The notes under the pieces were generated by a model. It searched no databases, was not told where the DNA came from, and saw only the letters and a list, made by a program, of their open reading frames with translations. This document shows positions 50,056 through 58,415 of a DNA stretch of 64,000 bases, piece after piece. A program made the position numbers and the translations under genes. How positions within the stretch are numbered: position 1 is the stretch's first letter; every line of letters begins with the position of its first letter. Origin of the DNA: Polaromonas sp. A23 (lineage in GTDB: Bacteria > Pseudomonadota > Gammaproteobacteria > Burkholderiales > Burkholderiaceae_C); NCBI RefSeq assembly GCF_002001015.1, contig NZ_MUNO01000045.1:62001-126000 (forward strand), given 5' to 3'.

Positions 50056-51390
50056 TCAGCCTTTGAGAAGCTTGCCCAAGGCCTGCACCGTATTGGCCGC
50101 AGCACCACGGTGCTGCGCCGCGAAGCGCAGCCCGGCAGCCGAGGCGGCCTTCTGCGCACTCGGCCTGATGAGCATGGCCCTGGCGCTGCGTACGGCCTCG
50201 TCCATGTCCTGGACGCGGCGTGCGGCGCCGGCCGCTTCGGCAAGCTCTGCCGCTTCAGCAAAGTTGAAGGTGTGCGGGCCCATAATGACGGGGCAGCCGC
50301 AGGCAGCGGCTTCAATCAGATTCTGCCCACCCAGCGGCGCAAAGCTGCCGCCCAGCAGGGCCACGTCGCTCATGGTGTAGTACACCGCCATCTCGCCCAG
50401 CGAGTCGCCTATCCACACATCGGCATTGGCCGGGGGCGCGCCGTTCCAGCTTGAGCGGCGCGAGACCGAAAGCCCGTGTTTTTCAACCAGGGCCCGCACT
50501 TCGGCAAAGCGCTGGGGGTGGCGCGGCACGATCAGGAGCTGGAAGGGTGAGGCCATGACGGTGCTTTCGTCTATGCCGGCTGCTATTGTTTCTGTAGCTG
50601 CTTGCGCCCGTTCTGAAAGGGCTAGAGCCGTTATTTGCTTGAGAAATTCTTCTTCTTCGCCTTCGCGCGAGCTCGCAAGCATCAACACCGGGCAGTCTCG
50701 CGCCTGGCGCCACTTGCGGCCCAGTGCCTGCTGCGCCGCGTCGGGTGTCGCGTCGAATTTGAGGTTGCCGAACACACCGTGCACCGGCGCGCCGAGCGCC
50801 CGCAGCCGCTCGGCGTCGGCCTCGCTTTGCGCATAAACCGCGGCCAGCGCGGCAAAAGCCGGCTTCGAGAGCGGCGCAATACGCAGCGACTGCTGCAGCG
50901 ACTTGTCGGACAGGCGTGCGTTGACCAGTGCCAGCGGCACGCCGCAGGCCTGCGCGCGGGCCACGGTGTTGGGCCAGACCTCGGTCTCCATCAGCAAGCC
51001 CAGGCGGGGACGGAAGTGCTTGAAAAACCGCGCCACGGCCGCTTCGCTGTCCCAGGGCTGCCAGACCTGCACATCGCCGCCACGCAGCAGGCTGGCGCCC
51101 TCGGCGCGGCCGGTGGCTGTGCCATGGGTCAGCAGAATGCGCAGCCCGGGCCACTGCTCCCGCAGCGCGTCAATCAAAATGCCGGCGGTACGCGTTTCGC
51201 CCAGCGACACGGCGTGCACCCAGACCAGCTCGGATTGCTTTTCGGGCGCTTGCAGGTACGCGCCAAAACGCTCTTCCACGAACTCAAGGTAGCCGGCCTC
51301 GGCCTGCCCACGCCGCAACAGTTTGCGCCGCAGGAAGGGCTGGGCCGCCCACATAAATAAAGAGTAAAACTTGCGGATCAGAGGGTTCAT
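50056..51390 (-). CDS. waaA: 3-deoxy-D-manno-octulosonic acid (Kdo) transferase
   Basis: Adds Kdo to lipid IVA for LPS. 444 residues from the ATG at 51390, overlapping the waaC stop (ATGA). N-terminal anchor helix, SLGETR near residue 45, then GTATGRAEG and the GT-B C-terminal GGSFAPLGGQNLIEAAACGCPVIMGPHTFNFAEA. A dispersed repeat at 50582-50629 encodes an extra segment AALSERAQAATETIAAGID between the domains, where other WaaA proteins have a short loop. Confidence 0.93.
   Translation of the reverse strand: MNPLIRKFYSLFMWAAQPFLRRKLLRRGQAEAGYLEFVEERFGAYLQAPEKQSELVWVHAVSLGETRTAGILIDALREQWPGLRILLTHGTATGRAEGASLLRGGDVQVWQPWDSEAAVARFFKHFRPRLGLLMETEVWPNTVARAQACGVPLALVNARLSDKSLQQSLRIAPLSKPAFAALAAVYAQSEADAERLRALGAPVHGVFGNLKFDATPDAAQQALGRKWRQARDCPVLMLASSREGEEEEFLKQITALALSERAQAATETIAAGIDESTVMASPFQLLIVPRHPQRFAEVRALVEKHGLSVSRRSSWNGAPPANADVWIGDSLGEMAVYYTMSDVALLGGSFAPLGGQNLIEAAACGCPVIMGPHTFNFAEAAELAEAAGAARRVQDMDEAVRSARAMLIRPSAQKAASAAGLRFAAQHRGAAANTVQALGKLLKG
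50582..50629 (+). repeat. Dispersed double-hairpin repeat, copy 5 (inside waaA)
   Basis: GCTATTGTTTCTGTAGCTG, CTTGCGCCCG, TTCTGAAAGGGCTAGAGCC. Family pattern: GCTAT(T)G ... ATAGCTG, CTTGCGCCCG, AAGGGCTNNAGCC. The two half-hairpins are GCTAT/ATAGC and GCCC/GGGC. The copy is in frame in the coding strand and adds about 16 codons. Confidence 0.85.
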
Positions 51391-52451
51391 CACTGGGATG
51401 GCAGCATACCCGAGGTCGAAGGTGGGCTGGGCTGGCTGTTCAGCCAGGCGTCCCACACGGCCTGCACAGAGGGGGTAGGCTGGGCGAAGATGCTGAGCTG
51501 GCGCGAAGCATCTGCTGCAGTTTGCCGCGGTAGCGGGCCGGTGCGCCAGGCAGTGTCGAAGTTGTAGATCTGCACATGCGGCAGGTCCAGCGCCACGGCA
51601 ATGTGGCTGAGGCCGCTGTCCACCCCGATGACGCCGGCGCATTGCGCCATATGCTGCGTCAGCTCATTCAACGGAAGGCGTGGCCAAACCACGGCACGCG
51701 GCGTGGCGCCCGCCGGCACGTCGTCGTTCAGGGCCGCAGCAATGGCCTGGCTGGTGGCGCGCTCATCGGTGCTGCCATGCGGCAAAGCAATACGGTAACC
51801 GTCCGAATTGAGTTGCCGGCCCAGCATGATCCAGTTTTCCATGGGCCACTGCTTGTCGGCACGCGAGGTGCCATGTACGAATGCTATGGTTTCAGGAGCT
51901 TCTGGCGCCCGGCTGATAAGGGCTGCAGCCTTGTTTAACCCATAATCTGGTGCCACCGGCAGGGTATGGCCCAGGGCGCGGGCACAGAGTTCGCGGCCAC
52001 GCTGCACGGCGTGGATGTGCGGCTCGATGGTGATCGCCACATCGGCGACCCAGCGCGTTGGCGCTTCATAGCCCGAGCCTTCGGTCTGGTTGGCCATCGC
52101 ATACCGTTTGCCGCCGGGCGCCAGCCGGGCCAGGCGCGCCACCACGGCTGATTTGGTCAGCCCCTGCAGGTCAATCACCGCGTCGTAATGCTCGGCTTGC
52201 AGCTCGCGCCGAAAAGCGCCCCACTCTGCGCGCGTGGCCGCTGTCCAGAAGGTCTTGCGCCATTCGCGTATCTCGCAGCTGATGACGCGGTGAAGCCCCA
52301 GGTCGATCAAAGGCGTGAGCAACGGCGCAAAAGCTTTTTCTACCACCCAGTCGATCTGCGCATCAGGCCGCGCGGCCAGGATGTCCTGCACCACAGGCAA
52401 GGTATGCACCACGTCGCCCAGTGACGAGAGTTTGACTAAAAGTATTTTCAC
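51390..52451 (-). CDS. waaC: Lipopolysaccharide heptosyltransferase I
   Basis: Transfers the first L-glycero-D-manno-heptose to Kdo. 353 residues. HTLPVVQDILAARPDAQIDWVVEKAFAPLL at the N-terminus, LQGLTKSAVVARLA, and the GT-B sugar-donor motif HGTSRADKQWPMENW and GVDSGLSHIAVALDLP. A dispersed repeat at 51883-51930 encodes AALISRAPEAPETIAFV. Coupled to waaA by overlap. Confidence 0.92.
   Translation of the reverse strand: MKILLVKLSSLGDVVHTLPVVQDILAARPDAQIDWVVEKAFAPLLTPLIDLGLHRVISCEIREWRKTFWTAATRAEWGAFRRELQAEHYDAVIDLQGLTKSAVVARLARLAPGGKRYAMANQTEGSGYEAPTRWVADVAITIEPHIHAVQRGRELCARALGHTLPVAPDYGLNKAAALISRAPEAPETIAFVHGTSRADKQWPMENWIMLGRQLNSDGYRIALPHGSTDERATSQAIAAALNDDVPAGATPRAVVWPRLPLNELTQHMAQCAGVIGVDSGLSHIAVALDLPHVQIYNFDTAWRTGPLPRQTAADASRQLSIFAQPTPSVQAVWDAWLNSQPSPPSTSGMLPSQ
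51883..51930 (+). repeat. Dispersed double-hairpin repeat, copy 6 (inside waaC)
   Basis: GCTATGGTTTCAGGAGCTT, CTGGCGCCCG, GCTGATAAGGGCTGCAGCC. Shares all landmarks with copy 5 with a few changes. It lies between the two halves of the enzyme in a linker. Confidence 0.8.
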
Positions 52452-52485
52452 AACCAGACCAGCCCCGAACGCGGCAACTCTTCGT

Positions 52486-52595
52486 CAAGCAGGGGCCGCG
52501 GATCCGTCTCCGCCGGTCCGCAGGCGCTGCGCCCCTCTTCTTGGTGCGAGGGGCAGCGCAACGCTGAAGGCACACGAAGTGACGAACGTGGGGGC
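52486..52595 (+). repeat. Boundary repeat (~95 bp family), copy C
   Basis: CAAGCAGGGGCCGCGG, ATCCGTCTCCGCCGGTCCGC, AGGCGCTGCGCCCCT..., GTGACGAACGTGGGGGC. Matches copies A and B at both ends, with an insertion in the middle, and abuts the phosphomannomutase stop codon. Confidence 0.8.
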
Positions 52596-52596
52596 A

Positions 52597-54054
52597 TCAG
52601 TGAACAGCCGCTCCGAAACTCGCGTCGGGCTTGACGCTGCGCAGCAGGCCCAGCATGTCGGCCTGGATGCGCGCAAGTGCCTCTGTTGTTCGCCCCTCAA
52701 ACCGCAGCACCAGCACCGGTGTGGTGTTGGAAGCGCGGATCAGGCCAAAGCCGTCGGCCCAGTCAATGCGCACGCCGTCGATCGTGGAGATTTTGGCGCC
52801 CGCGTTGATGGCTTCGCGCAAGGCGCTGTTTCCCGAAGGCTCGGGGCTCGCCGGGGCCGGCCCGGCACCGCGCATGGCTTCCATGGCCAGAGCCACCAGC
52901 GTGCTCACCACCTTATGCTGCTCGCCTTCGCGGCAAGTCACGTTGAGCTCGGGCGTGCTGAAGCTGGTGGGCAGGCTGTTGAGAAGCTCTCCGGCATCGG
53001 GCGAGCGGCTGACGATTTCAAGCAATCGGGCACCCGCGTAGGTGCCGTCGTCAAAGCCGAACCAGCGCTCCTTGAAGAATATATGGCCGCTCATCTCGCC
53101 GCCCAGCGGGGAGTTGACTTCCTTCATCTTCGCCTTGATCAGCGAGTGGCCGGTGCGGTACATCATGGGCACGCCGCCAGCAGCTTCAATCTCTGGCGCC
53201 AGGCGCTGCGAGCACTTCACGTCGAACACAATGGCCCCGCCGGGTGCGCGTGACAGTACATCGCGGGCAAACAGCATCATCTGGCGGTCGGGGTAAATGT
53301 TCTGCCCATCGCGCGTGACGATGCCCAGGCGGTCACCGTCACCGTCAAACGCCAGGCCCAGCTCGGCGTCGCCCGTCTGCAGTGCAGTGATCAGGTCTTT
53401 CAGGTTTTCCGGCTTGCTCGGGTCCGGGTGGTGGTTAGGGAAGTTGCCGTCGACCTCGCTGAACAGCTCGGTCACTTCACAGCCCAGCGCGCGGAAGATG
53501 TCCGGGGCCGAGGCACCGGCAATACCGTTGCCAGAATCGACCACAATTTTCATGGGCCGCGTGAGCTTGATGTCGGACACGATGCGGTCGCGATAAGGGC
53601 CGAGCACATTGACGTGGGTCACTTTGCCTTGCCTTGCTGGTGTGGCCCAGGCGGCGTTTTCCATGCTCTGGCGCAGGCCTTGAATGTCGTCGCCGTAAAT
53701 CGCCCGGCCGGCCAGCACCATCTTGAAGCCGTTGTAGTCGCGCGGGTTGTGGCTGCCGGTGATCTGGATGCCGGAGCTCGCCAGTGTGCTGGCCGCAAAG
53801 TAAAGCATGGGCGTTGTGGCCATGCCAATATCCACCACATCCACACCGCTGGCCACCAGGCCGCGAATCAGCGCCGCACTGAGTGCAGGCCCGCTGAGGC
53901 GCCCGTCGCGCCCCACAGCCACCGTACGTTCACCCTGGGCCAGGGCTGTGCTGCCGAACGCACGGCCGAGCGATTCGGCGACGGATTCATTGACGGTAGC
54001 GGGCACCACACCGCGGATGTCGTAAGCCTTGAATATCGATGCGTCAAGTTGCAT
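52597..54054 (-). CDS. Phosphomannomutase/phosphoglucomutase
   Basis: Interconverts hexose 1- and 6-phosphates for LPS, alginate or glycan precursors. 485 residues from the ATG at 54054 (MQLDASIFKAYDIRG). Active-site Ser101 in TGSHNPRDYNG, Mg site DGDGDRLGIV, sugar-binding GEMSGHIFFKE, phosphate-binding RFEGRT near the C-terminus. AlgC/ManB type; upstream of waaC in the same direction. Confidence 0.93.
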   Translation of the reverse strand: MQLDASIFKAYDIRGVVPATVNESVAESLGRAFGSTALAQGERTVAVGRDGRLSGPALSAALIRGLVASGVDVVDIGMATTPMLYFAASTLASSGIQITGSHNPRDYNGFKMVLAGRAIYGDDIQGLRQSMENAAWATPARQGKVTHVNVLGPYRDRIVSDIKLTRPMKIVVDSGNGIAGASAPDIFRALGCEVTELFSEVDGNFPNHHPDPSKPENLKDLITALQTGDAELGLAFDGDGDRLGIVTRDGQNIYPDRQMMLFARDVLSRAPGGAIVFDVKCSQRLAPEIEAAGGVPMMYRTGHSLIKAKMKEVNSPLGGEMSGHIFFKERWFGFDDGTYAGARLLEIVSRSPDAGELLNSLPTSFSTPELNVTCREGEQHKVVSTLVALAMEAMRGAGPAPASPEPSGNSALREAINAGAKISTIDGVRIDWADGFGLIRASNTTPVLVLRFEGRTTEALARIQADMLGLLRSVKPDASFGAAVH

Positions 54055-54168
54055 GAGGGGTGGCACTCCTGGGGGTTGCGGGAAAGGCACGATTGTAGGC
54101 GGCGATCTTCTGTGGGAGATGTCCGAAAACGGCTAGTTCAAACGTAGGCGACGCGTATTATTCAAGCC

Positions 54169-55668
54169 ATGAACCCGAGCAATACCCCCCTGGCAGACGA
54201 CGCCTGCTACCTCGCCCTGAAGGCGCGGGATGCGCGGTTTGACGGCAACTTTTTTACCGGTGTTACCTCCACAGGCATTTACTGCCGTCCGGTTTGCAGC
54301 GTCAAGACCCCCAAACGCGAAAACTGCCGCTTTTTTGTGCACGCAGCCCAGGCCGAAAACGCCGGCTTCCGCCCTTGCCTGCGCTGCCGGCCCGAGCTGG
54401 CACCGCATTCGGTGGCATGGTCCATCCAGGACGCGAGCTACATCCTGGCCCACCAGGCCGCCCGTCTCTTGGACGAACCCGAGGCTTGGCTGGATGCCGC
54501 TCCCTCGGTTGAACTGCTGGCAGCCAGACTGGGCGTGAGCGACCGCCACGTGCGACGCATTTTTGAAAGCCAGTTCGGGGTTTCACCCCTTCAATACCTG
54601 CAAACCCGCCGCCTGCTGACGGCCAAACAGTTGCTGGCCGATACCGCCCTGCCCATCACACAGGTTGCCCTGATCAGTGGCTATGCCAGCGTGCGGCGTT
54701 TCAACGCCGCCTTTGTCGGCCACTATGGGCTGAACCCGACACAGCTGCGGCGCCAGGGCGCCTCAGGCTCAGACACCGGCATCACCGTGCGGCTCGGTTA
54801 CCGCCCGCCTTATGACGTGGCAGCGATGGCCGCCTTCTTCAGGAAGCGGCAGATCAACGCTATCGAATTTATAGCAAATAGCGCAGGTGCGACGGGGGTA
54901 GGACGCACTTTTCGCGTGGAATCCGGAGGCAAAGTGCACGTGGGCTGGATACACGCCACCTTTGACGAAGGCCACAGCCACGTGGCCCTGCGCATCAGCG
55001 ACTCGCTGCGCGAGGTGTTGCCGCTGGTGATTCGCCGGCTGCGCGCCATGCTGGACCTTGACGCCGACCCGCAAGCCATCAATGCCGTGCTGCACAACAG
55101 CTTTCCGGGCGGCGACGGGCTGCGGGTGCCGGGCGCCATGGACGGCTACGAATTGGCGGTGCGTGCGGTGCTGGGCCAGCAGATCACGGTGGCGGCAGCC
55201 CGCACGCTGGCGCAGCGGATGGTGGACAAACTGGGTGAGCCGATAGAAACGCCTTGGCCCGAACTCACTCGGCTGTTCCCATCGGCCGCGGTACTGGCCC
55301 AGGCCAGTGGCGACACGCTGGGGCAACTGGGCATCGTCAAGCAGCGGCAGGCGGCGATTGTCGGCATCGCCAAAGCTGTGGCGGAAAAGCGCGTGCAGCT
55401 GCACGGCGGGGCTGATGTCAACGCCACCATCGCCACGCTGAAGGAGCTGCCCGGCATTGGCGACTGGACGGCGCAATACATCGCCATGCGGGCGCTGCGC
55501 TGGCCCGACGCCTTTCCGGCCGGTGATGTGGCACTGCACAAGGCGCTTGGCGTGCAAGGCAAAAAGAACCCAGCCAAAGAAGCCGAGCTGGCGTCGGTGG
55601 CCTGGAAACCCTGGCGAAGTTACGCCGTCATCCGCGCCTGGGGTGGAGCGATGCAGCCCGGCGGCTGA
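54169..55668 (+). CDS. Ada-AlkA fusion: Zn-Ada domain, AraC HTH and 3-methyladenine glycosylase
   Basis: 499 residues combining three repair parts. The Ada zinc domain with Cys39, 43, 70 and 73 in the Ada arrangement (CRPVC...PCLRC), where the first Cys is the methyl acceptor. The AraC-type HTH is about 90-195 (LLAARLGVSDRHVRRIFESQFGVSPLQYL). The AlkA glycosylase is about 205-end with the HhH motif LKELPGIGDWTAQYIAMRAL and catalytic Asp453 in FPAGDVALHKAL. A methylation-activated regulator and glycosylase in one. A dispersed repeat (54859-54906) lies in the AlkA part. Starts close to the divergent phosphomannomutase. Confidence 0.9.
   Translation: MNPSNTPLADDACYLALKARDARFDGNFFTGVTSTGIYCRPVCSVKTPKRENCRFFVHAAQAENAGFRPCLRCRPELAPHSVAWSIQDASYILAHQAARLLDEPEAWLDAAPSVELLAARLGVSDRHVRRIFESQFGVSPLQYLQTRRLLTAKQLLADTALPITQVALISGYASVRRFNAAFVGHYGLNPTQLRRQGASGSDTGITVRLGYRPPYDVAAMAAFFRKRQINAIEFIANSAGATGVGRTFRVESGGKVHVGWIHATFDEGHSHVALRISDSLREVLPLVIRRLRAMLDLDADPQAINAVLHNSFPGGDGLRVPGAMDGYELAVRAVLGQQITVAAARTLAQRMVDKLGEPIETPWPELTRLFPSAAVLAQASGDTLGQLGIVKQRQAAIVGIAKAVAEKRVQLHGGADVNATIATLKELPGIGDWTAQYIAMRALRWPDAFPAGDVALHKALGVQGKKNPAKEAELASVAWKPWRSYAVIRAWGGAMQPGG
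54859..54906 (+). repeat. Dispersed double-hairpin repeat, copy 7 (inside Ada-AlkA)
   Basis: GCTATCGAATTTATAGCAAA, TAGCGCAGGTGCGAC, GGGGGTAGGACGC. Diverged but follows the same layout. Encodes AIEFIANSAGATGVGR in a loop of the AlkA domain. Confidence 0.7.
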
Positions 55669-55824
55669 CGGCGCAGGAGATCCATGCGTACAGGGAATGA
55701 ATCAGGTGCCTCGATTTCATTGGACGGAAATGCGCCGCCGCGCGAGGATCAGTGGCGAATGATTGAGGTTCTTTTTTCCCTGAAATGCCCGCGAGGCAGA
55801 AGAAGTTTTAGAAGTAGTTGTTTT

Positions 55825-55864
55825 GCTACTGAATTAATAGCTGGAAGCGCCCGCACTTAAAGGG
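55825..55864 (+). repeat. Dispersed double-hairpin repeat, copy 8 (intergenic)
   Basis: GCTACTGAATTAATAGCTG, GAAGCGCCCG, CACTTAAAGGGG. In the leader of ogt, 60 bases upstream of its start. The rest of the 258-base spacer holds nothing else that I recognise. Confidence 0.75.
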
Positions 55865-55926
55865 GAAACACGCAATAACAGCCTGAATAACAGGCAGAAC
55901 CCGAAAATCATTCAAAGGTGAACACC

Positions 55927-56448
55927 ATGAAATTTACCCGCTCCATCGTTCAAACCACTTTCCAAAGCCCTCTGGGCAAAATGATCATTGCCGCAACCGA
56001 CAACGGCCTTGCCGGGCTCTGGTTTGAGGGCCAGCGCCATCTCCCTCCTGAATTGGCTGGGCCAGTCCTGTGGCCCAGCGATCCGGCACATCCCGTTCTG
56101 CAGAAGGTAATAGGCCAACTGCAGGAATACTTTGCAGGACAGCGCACGCAATTCGATGTGCCACTGGACTTGGCCTACGGCACGGCTTTCCAGCAATCTG
56201 TGTGGCAGGCGCTGCTGAAAATTCCGCAAGGCGGCACCGCCAGCTACGGCGAGGTAAGCCAGCGCATCGGCAAGCCTGCCGCCGTGCGGGCCGTAGGGGC
56301 AGCCGTTGGCCGCAACCCGGTCAGCGTCATCGTGCCCTGCCACCGCGTGATGGGCGCCAATGGTGCGCTCACCGGTTACGCGGGCGGGCTTGAGCGTAAG
56401 GCTGCCCTGCTGACGCTAGAGGGAGTTCTTCAGGGGAGCGCGTCTTGA
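55927..56448 (+). CDS. ogt: Methylated-DNA--protein-cysteine methyltransferase
   Basis: Suicide repair of O6-alkylguanine and O4-alkylthymine. 173 residues from the ATG at 55927, chosen because AAAGGTG lies 6 bases upstream (a GTG 9 bases earlier is less likely). Active-site PCHRV with Cys138, preceded by GKPAAVRAVGAAVGRNPVSVIV and followed by GALTGYAGGLERKAALL. Its stop overlaps the next start (TTGA), coupling it to an EamA-type transporter. Confidence 0.95.
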   Translation: MKFTRSIVQTTFQSPLGKMIIAATDNGLAGLWFEGQRHLPPELAGPVLWPSDPAHPVLQKVIGQLQEYFAGQRTQFDVPLDLAYGTAFQQSVWQALLKIPQGGTASYGEVSQRIGKPAAVRAVGAAVGRNPVSVIVPCHRVMGANGALTGYAGGLERKAALLTLEGVLQGSAS

Positions 56449-57362
56449 GCGTCACATCTTCTGCCGTAGCTGCCGGCGCCCGGCAGAAAACCTGGGCCGT
56501 CGACTTTGTATTGCTGGCTGCCATCTGGGGTTCGTCCTTTCTGTTCACGCGACTGAGCGTGGGCGAGTTTGGCCCGCTGCCCACCGCCGCCATGCGCGTG
56601 GCCATTGCTGCGGCCTTTCTGCTGCCGCTGGTGTTGCTGCGCGGACTGGGGCCCACGCTGGTTAAAAACTGGCGCCATGTGTTCCTGATCGGCATGTTCA
56701 ACTCCGGCATTCCGTTTGCCTGCTTTGCGTTTGCGCTGTTGTCGATCACCACCGGGCTGTCGGCCATTCTCAACGCCACCGTTCCGATGTTCGGCGCGCT
56801 GGTGGCCTGGATCTGGCTCAAGGACAAACCCAATCATTCGCGCTTGCTGGGCCTGGTTGTCGGCTTTGCCGGGGTGGCCATGCTGGCCTGGGACAAGGCC
56901 ACTTTCAAGCCCGATGCTTCTGGCGTGGCACCGGGCTGGGCAGTGCTTGCCTGCCTGCTGGCCTGCGTTTGTTATGCACTGTCGGCAAGCTACACCAAGC
57001 GTTACCTGACCGGGCTGCCGCCGCTGGTCACCGCAGCAGGCAGCCAGATCGGCGCCACGGTGGGGCTGGCGCTGCCTGCGCTGTGGTTCTGGCCGGCAAG
57101 CATGCCTGGCACCACCGCCTGGCTGGCCCTGCTGGCCGTCGGCGTGCTGTGCACAGGCGTCGCTTACATCCTGTACTTCCGTCTGATCGAAAACGCCGGC
57201 CCGGCGCGCGCGCTGGCAGTGACGTTTGTGATTCCCGTGTTCGCGGTTTTTTACGGCGCGCTGTTTCTCGGTGAAGCGGTGACTTTATGGATGCTGCTTT
57301 GCGCCGTGGTCATCGTTTGCGGTACGGCGCTGTCTACCGGTCTGCTTAAAATCGGCCGATGA
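56445..57362 (+). CDS. EamA/RhaT-family (DMT) transporter
   Basis: 305 residues from the TTG at 56445 (overlapping ogt's stop). About ten hydrophobic helices in two EamA repeats: FVLLAAIWGSSFLFTRLSVGEF ... ITTGLSAILNATVPMFGALVAWIWLKDKP, and the second block ALTFVIPVFAVFYGALFLGEAVTLWMLLCAVVIVCGTALS. Amino-acid or metabolite exporters are typical; substrate unknown. Confidence 0.87.
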   Translation: MSVTSSAVAAGARQKTWAVDFVLLAAIWGSSFLFTRLSVGEFGPLPTAAMRVAIAAAFLLPLVLLRGLGPTLVKNWRHVFLIGMFNSGIPFACFAFALLSITTGLSAILNATVPMFGALVAWIWLKDKPNHSRLLGLVVGFAGVAMLAWDKATFKPDASGVAPGWAVLACLLACVCYALSASYTKRYLTGLPPLVTAAGSQIGATVGLALPALWFWPASMPGTTAWLALLAVGVLCTGVAYILYFRLIENAGPARALAVTFVIPVFAVFYGALFLGEAVTLWMLLCAVVIVCGTALSTGLLKIGR

Positions 57363-57529
57363 GTTCTGCCCGCAAAGTCAAGATCAAGCTCAAGATCAAA
57401 GCCGCCAAACCCCGCAACCCGCTGGTCGTGCACGCAGCGCAGCGCAAGGCGGGATCGCACCGCAAATCAGAAGCGAGCCTGCGCAAAAAGGAAAAGCTGG
57501 CCCTGAAGAAGCAGTTGCTTCAAATATAG
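57359..57529 (+). CDS. Small highly basic protein
   Basis: 56 residues: MSSARKVKIKLKIKAAKPRN, PLVVHAAQRKAGSHRKSEAS, then LRKKEKLALKKQLLQI. The ATG overlaps the EamA stop (ATGA). About 19 Lys/Arg and two His; the PRNPLV-A-QRKAGSHRKS block matches a small protein family I know from Burkholderiales. It is below usual ORF cut-offs. Nucleic-acid or ribosome binding is suggested by charge only; function unknown. Confidence 0.75.
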   Translation: MSSARKVKIKLKIKAAKPRNPLVVHAAQRKAGSHRKSEASLRKKEKLALKKQLLQI

Positions 57530-57659
57530 GAATCAGCAGCCTGCAAGGCACAAGGCCACTGAAATCATGGTGGAATGATGCGATGGCGTTGCAGAGTGAT
57601 GTCTTCAGCTGCGCGCCCTGCCCGCCGCACTTTGAGCGACTCCGCGTATACAACCAAAA

Positions 57660-58415
57660 CTACACCACGCCGTCGACGATGACGTGATCGAGGCCTCTGG
57701 AACAGCGTTCAATGCGGGCGCCGATGCGATAGACCTCGCGCAACATGTCCACGGTGATGACCTGGCCCGACCGGCCGCAGCCGCGCAGGGCGCCGTCGGC
57801 GATCACCATGACCTGGTCAGAAAAATGCAGCGCCTGGTTGAGGTCGTGCATGGCAATGAAGACGATCAGCCCACGCTGGCGGGCCAGTGTGCGCATGAAG
57901 TCGAGCACCTGCACCTGGCGGTGCAGGTCCAGGGCGCTGGTTGGCTCATCCATGAGCAGCACTTCCGGCTCCCGGGCCAGCGTCTGCGCAATGGACACCA
58001 ACTGGCGCTGACCGCCACTGAGCTCGCTCAGGTAACGAAAAGCGATGTCGGTTATGCCGAGCGAGGCCATGATGTCGTCCATCAGGGCCAGGTCCGCGTC
58101 GTGAACCACCCATGACGGCGCACGCTGCTTGTGGGCCAGCAATACCGACTCATACACGGTCAACCGGGCGCTTGCGCTGCTTTCCTGCGGCATGTAGCAG
58201 ATACCGTCGTGTCCTTTTTTCGAATTCTCCAGCACGACATTGCCGGCGCCTTTGAGAAGGCCGGCCACCCGCTTGAAGAGTGTGGACTTGCCCGCCGCGT
58301 TGGGCCCGACGACCGCAACCAGCTCACCACCGTGGAAAGCGGGCGTGCTGATGCCCGAAACAATCTGGCGCGCGCCATAACCGGCGCTGACGCCTTCCAG
58401 CCTTAATGTCACCAT
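57660..58415 (-). CDS. Iron-siderophore ABC transporter ATPase (FecE/FepC type)
   Basis: 251 residues. Walker A VGPNAAGKST (about 35-44), signature LSGGQRQLVSIAQTL, Walker B VLLMDEPTSALD, switch IAMHDLN. With permease and binding protein genes just upstream it forms an importer, here for a ferric siderophore (context). Overlaps the permease stop by 7 bases. Confidence 0.92.
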   Translation of the reverse strand: MVTLRLEGVSAGYGARQIVSGISTPAFHGGELVAVVGPNAAGKSTLFKRVAGLLKGAGNVVLENSKKGHDGICYMPQESSASARLTVYESVLLAHKQRAPSWVVHDADLALMDDIMASLGITDIAFRYLSELSGGQRQLVSIAQTLAREPEVLLMDEPTSALDLHRQVQVLDFMRTLARQRGLIVFIAMHDLNQALHFSDQVMVIADGALRGCGRSGQVITVDMLREVYRIGARIERCSRGLDHVIVDGVV

